Source of the DNA: Alphaproteobacteria bacterium
GTDB lineage: Bacteria; Pseudomonadota; Alphaproteobacteria; UBA6615
NCBI GenBank assembly: GCA_030831135.1
Contig: JAURLR010000312.1
Coordinates: 1 to 5,473, forward strand
Reading direction: 5' to 3'
DNA: 5,473 nucleotides
The position numbers and the translations under genes are program-made. Each line of letters starts with the position of its first letter. Within the stretch, counting starts at the first letter, position 1. The notes beneath the pieces are model-generated. The model was not told where the DNA came from. It did no database searches and saw nothing but the letters and a program-made list of their open reading frames with translations. Below are positions 4,753 through 5,473 of the stretch, piece by piece.

Positions 4753-5473
4753 ACCGCAGCCGCCACAAATCCGCCCGCATCCTGTTGGTCGAGGATTCCG
4801 ATGTGCAGGCGCTGCAGATCGGAAATCTGCTCACGGAGAAGGGCTACGCGGTCGAGCGCACGGCCAGCGCCGAAGCCGCGATGGAGTGGCTGAACGCTGA
4901 AATTCCGGACCTGGTGGTGGCCGATCTGCACCTGCCGCAGACGGACGGCCGCGAACTCACACGCCAATTGCGGCTGAACAGCCGGACTCGGGCCGTGCCC
5001 ATCCTGCTGATGACGAGCGAGCGTGAAAGCGGTGGCGAGCAGGCGGGACTTGAGAGCGGCGCGGATGCTTATGTCGCCAAGTCTCGCGGTCATCGCGAAT
5101 TGCTGCTGCGCGTTGGCGCGCTTCTGCGCGCCAAGCGCGGTTCGGCCCTGTCCGAAGGCACGCAGTTCCGCCAGCCGCGCATCCTGCTTCTGGATAGCAG
5201 CCCGACTTTTGGCCTGCATCTTCAACAGGTTCTGGGTCAGGAAGGTTATACGTCGCAGACGGCGGCGATGCCGGACGAGGCCTTGCACGACCTGGAAATG
5301 GATGGCGCTACCGACTGTGTCGTCGTGAACTTGGTGGACGCGGCATTCGACGGCATCAAGGCCATCCGGGCGCTTGAGAGGCAGCGCGCGCGGATTCCGG
5401 CGGAAACGCCAGGAACGATTCCGTTCCTGATCGTGGGCATGGGCAGCCATTCGGGCAGCGGCGGCGAAGTGGA
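4749..5473 (+). CDS. Multi-receiver response regulator or hybrid kinase, cut by the right edge
   Basis: Two-component signalling protein; 241 full codons are visible, open at the edge. Receiver 1 (about residues 10-128) is complete: acidic pair E15-D16, phospho-acceptor D59 in VVADLHLPQTDG, Thr89 in MTSERE and Lys111 in YVAKSRG. Receiver 2 begins at RILLLDSSP (144) and has N194 where the phospho-acceptor Asp should be (VVVNLVDAAFDG, Gly at +8 as in receiver 1), so it is probably not phosphorylated. It is still in receiver 2 at the window end; more receivers, a kinase core or an output domain may follow. ATG 4749 overlaps the cheB stop as ATGA, so the gene was coupled to cheB. The context points to a chemosensory or hybrid phosphorelay system. 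The truncated cheB upstream means its original promoter is probably lost. Confidence 0.92.
   Translation, partial: MNRSRHKSARILLVEDSDVQALQIGNLLTEKGYAVERTASAEAAMEWLNAEIPDLVVADLHLPQTDGRELTRQLRLNSRTRAVPILLMTSERESGGEQAGLESGADAYVAKSRGHRELLLRVGALLRAKRGSALSEGTQFRQPRILLLDSSPTFGLHLQQVLGQEGYTSQTAAMPDEALHDLEMDGATDCVVVNLVDAAFDGIKAIRALERQRARIPAETPGTIPFLIVGMGSHSGSGGEV

Noticed and set aside
4644..5450. 268-aa open frame on the minus strand opposite the receiver gene
   Set aside because: It is exactly antisense to a clear two-receiver protein, is Arg/Gln/Ala-rich with no recognisable domain, and reflects codon bias of GC-rich DNA.

Overview
The window looks alphaproteobacterial, an inference from protein families: an FeS-type bacterial (6-4) photolyase of the Agrobacterium PhrB / Rhodobacter CryB kind with DUF2256, two alternative-sigma-like promoter matches, and a GC-rich cheB/receiver pair. 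Genus cannot be fixed; rhizobia-, Methylobacterium- or sphingomonad-like hosts all fit.

Left block (1-3305, minus strand): a tight five-gene operon, transcribed right to left. The order is an NAD(P)H-binding atypical SDR, a DCC-family (DUF393) CxxC thiol protein (GTG start), a classical SDR (GTG start), a 58-aa DUF2256 zinc-finger-like protein, and an FeS bacterial cryptochrome/(6-4) photolyase cut by the left edge. The last four genes are joined by a 4-base GTGA overlap, a 4-base gap and a 4-base ATGA overlap, so they are almost certainly co-translated. The likely theme is UV/light and oxidative damage: one DNA-repair flavoprotein plus redox accessory proteins.

Middle block (3306-4410): two small minus-strand genes upstream of that operon. 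One encodes a single-domain PAS protein of LOV-like sequence that lacks the photoactive cysteine. The other is an unrecognised 101-aa protein with two membrane segments. In front of the membrane protein lie two candidate stress-sigma promoters: a TGATCC-N16-CGTATA element (singlet-oxygen RpoE/ChrR type) and a GGAAC-N17-GTT element (EcfG general-stress type).

Right block (about 4411-5473, plus strand): the C-terminal part of a CheB methylesterase, lacking its N-terminal two thirds and frameshifted at a run of eight Gs. Its stop overlaps (ATGA) the start of a multi-receiver response regulator or hybrid kinase that runs off the right edge; its second receiver has Asn in place of the phospho-accepting Asp. 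A sequence resembling an IS5-family end sits just before the cheB remnant. The window therefore appears to span a rearrangement junction between a chemosensory locus and a photoprotection island.
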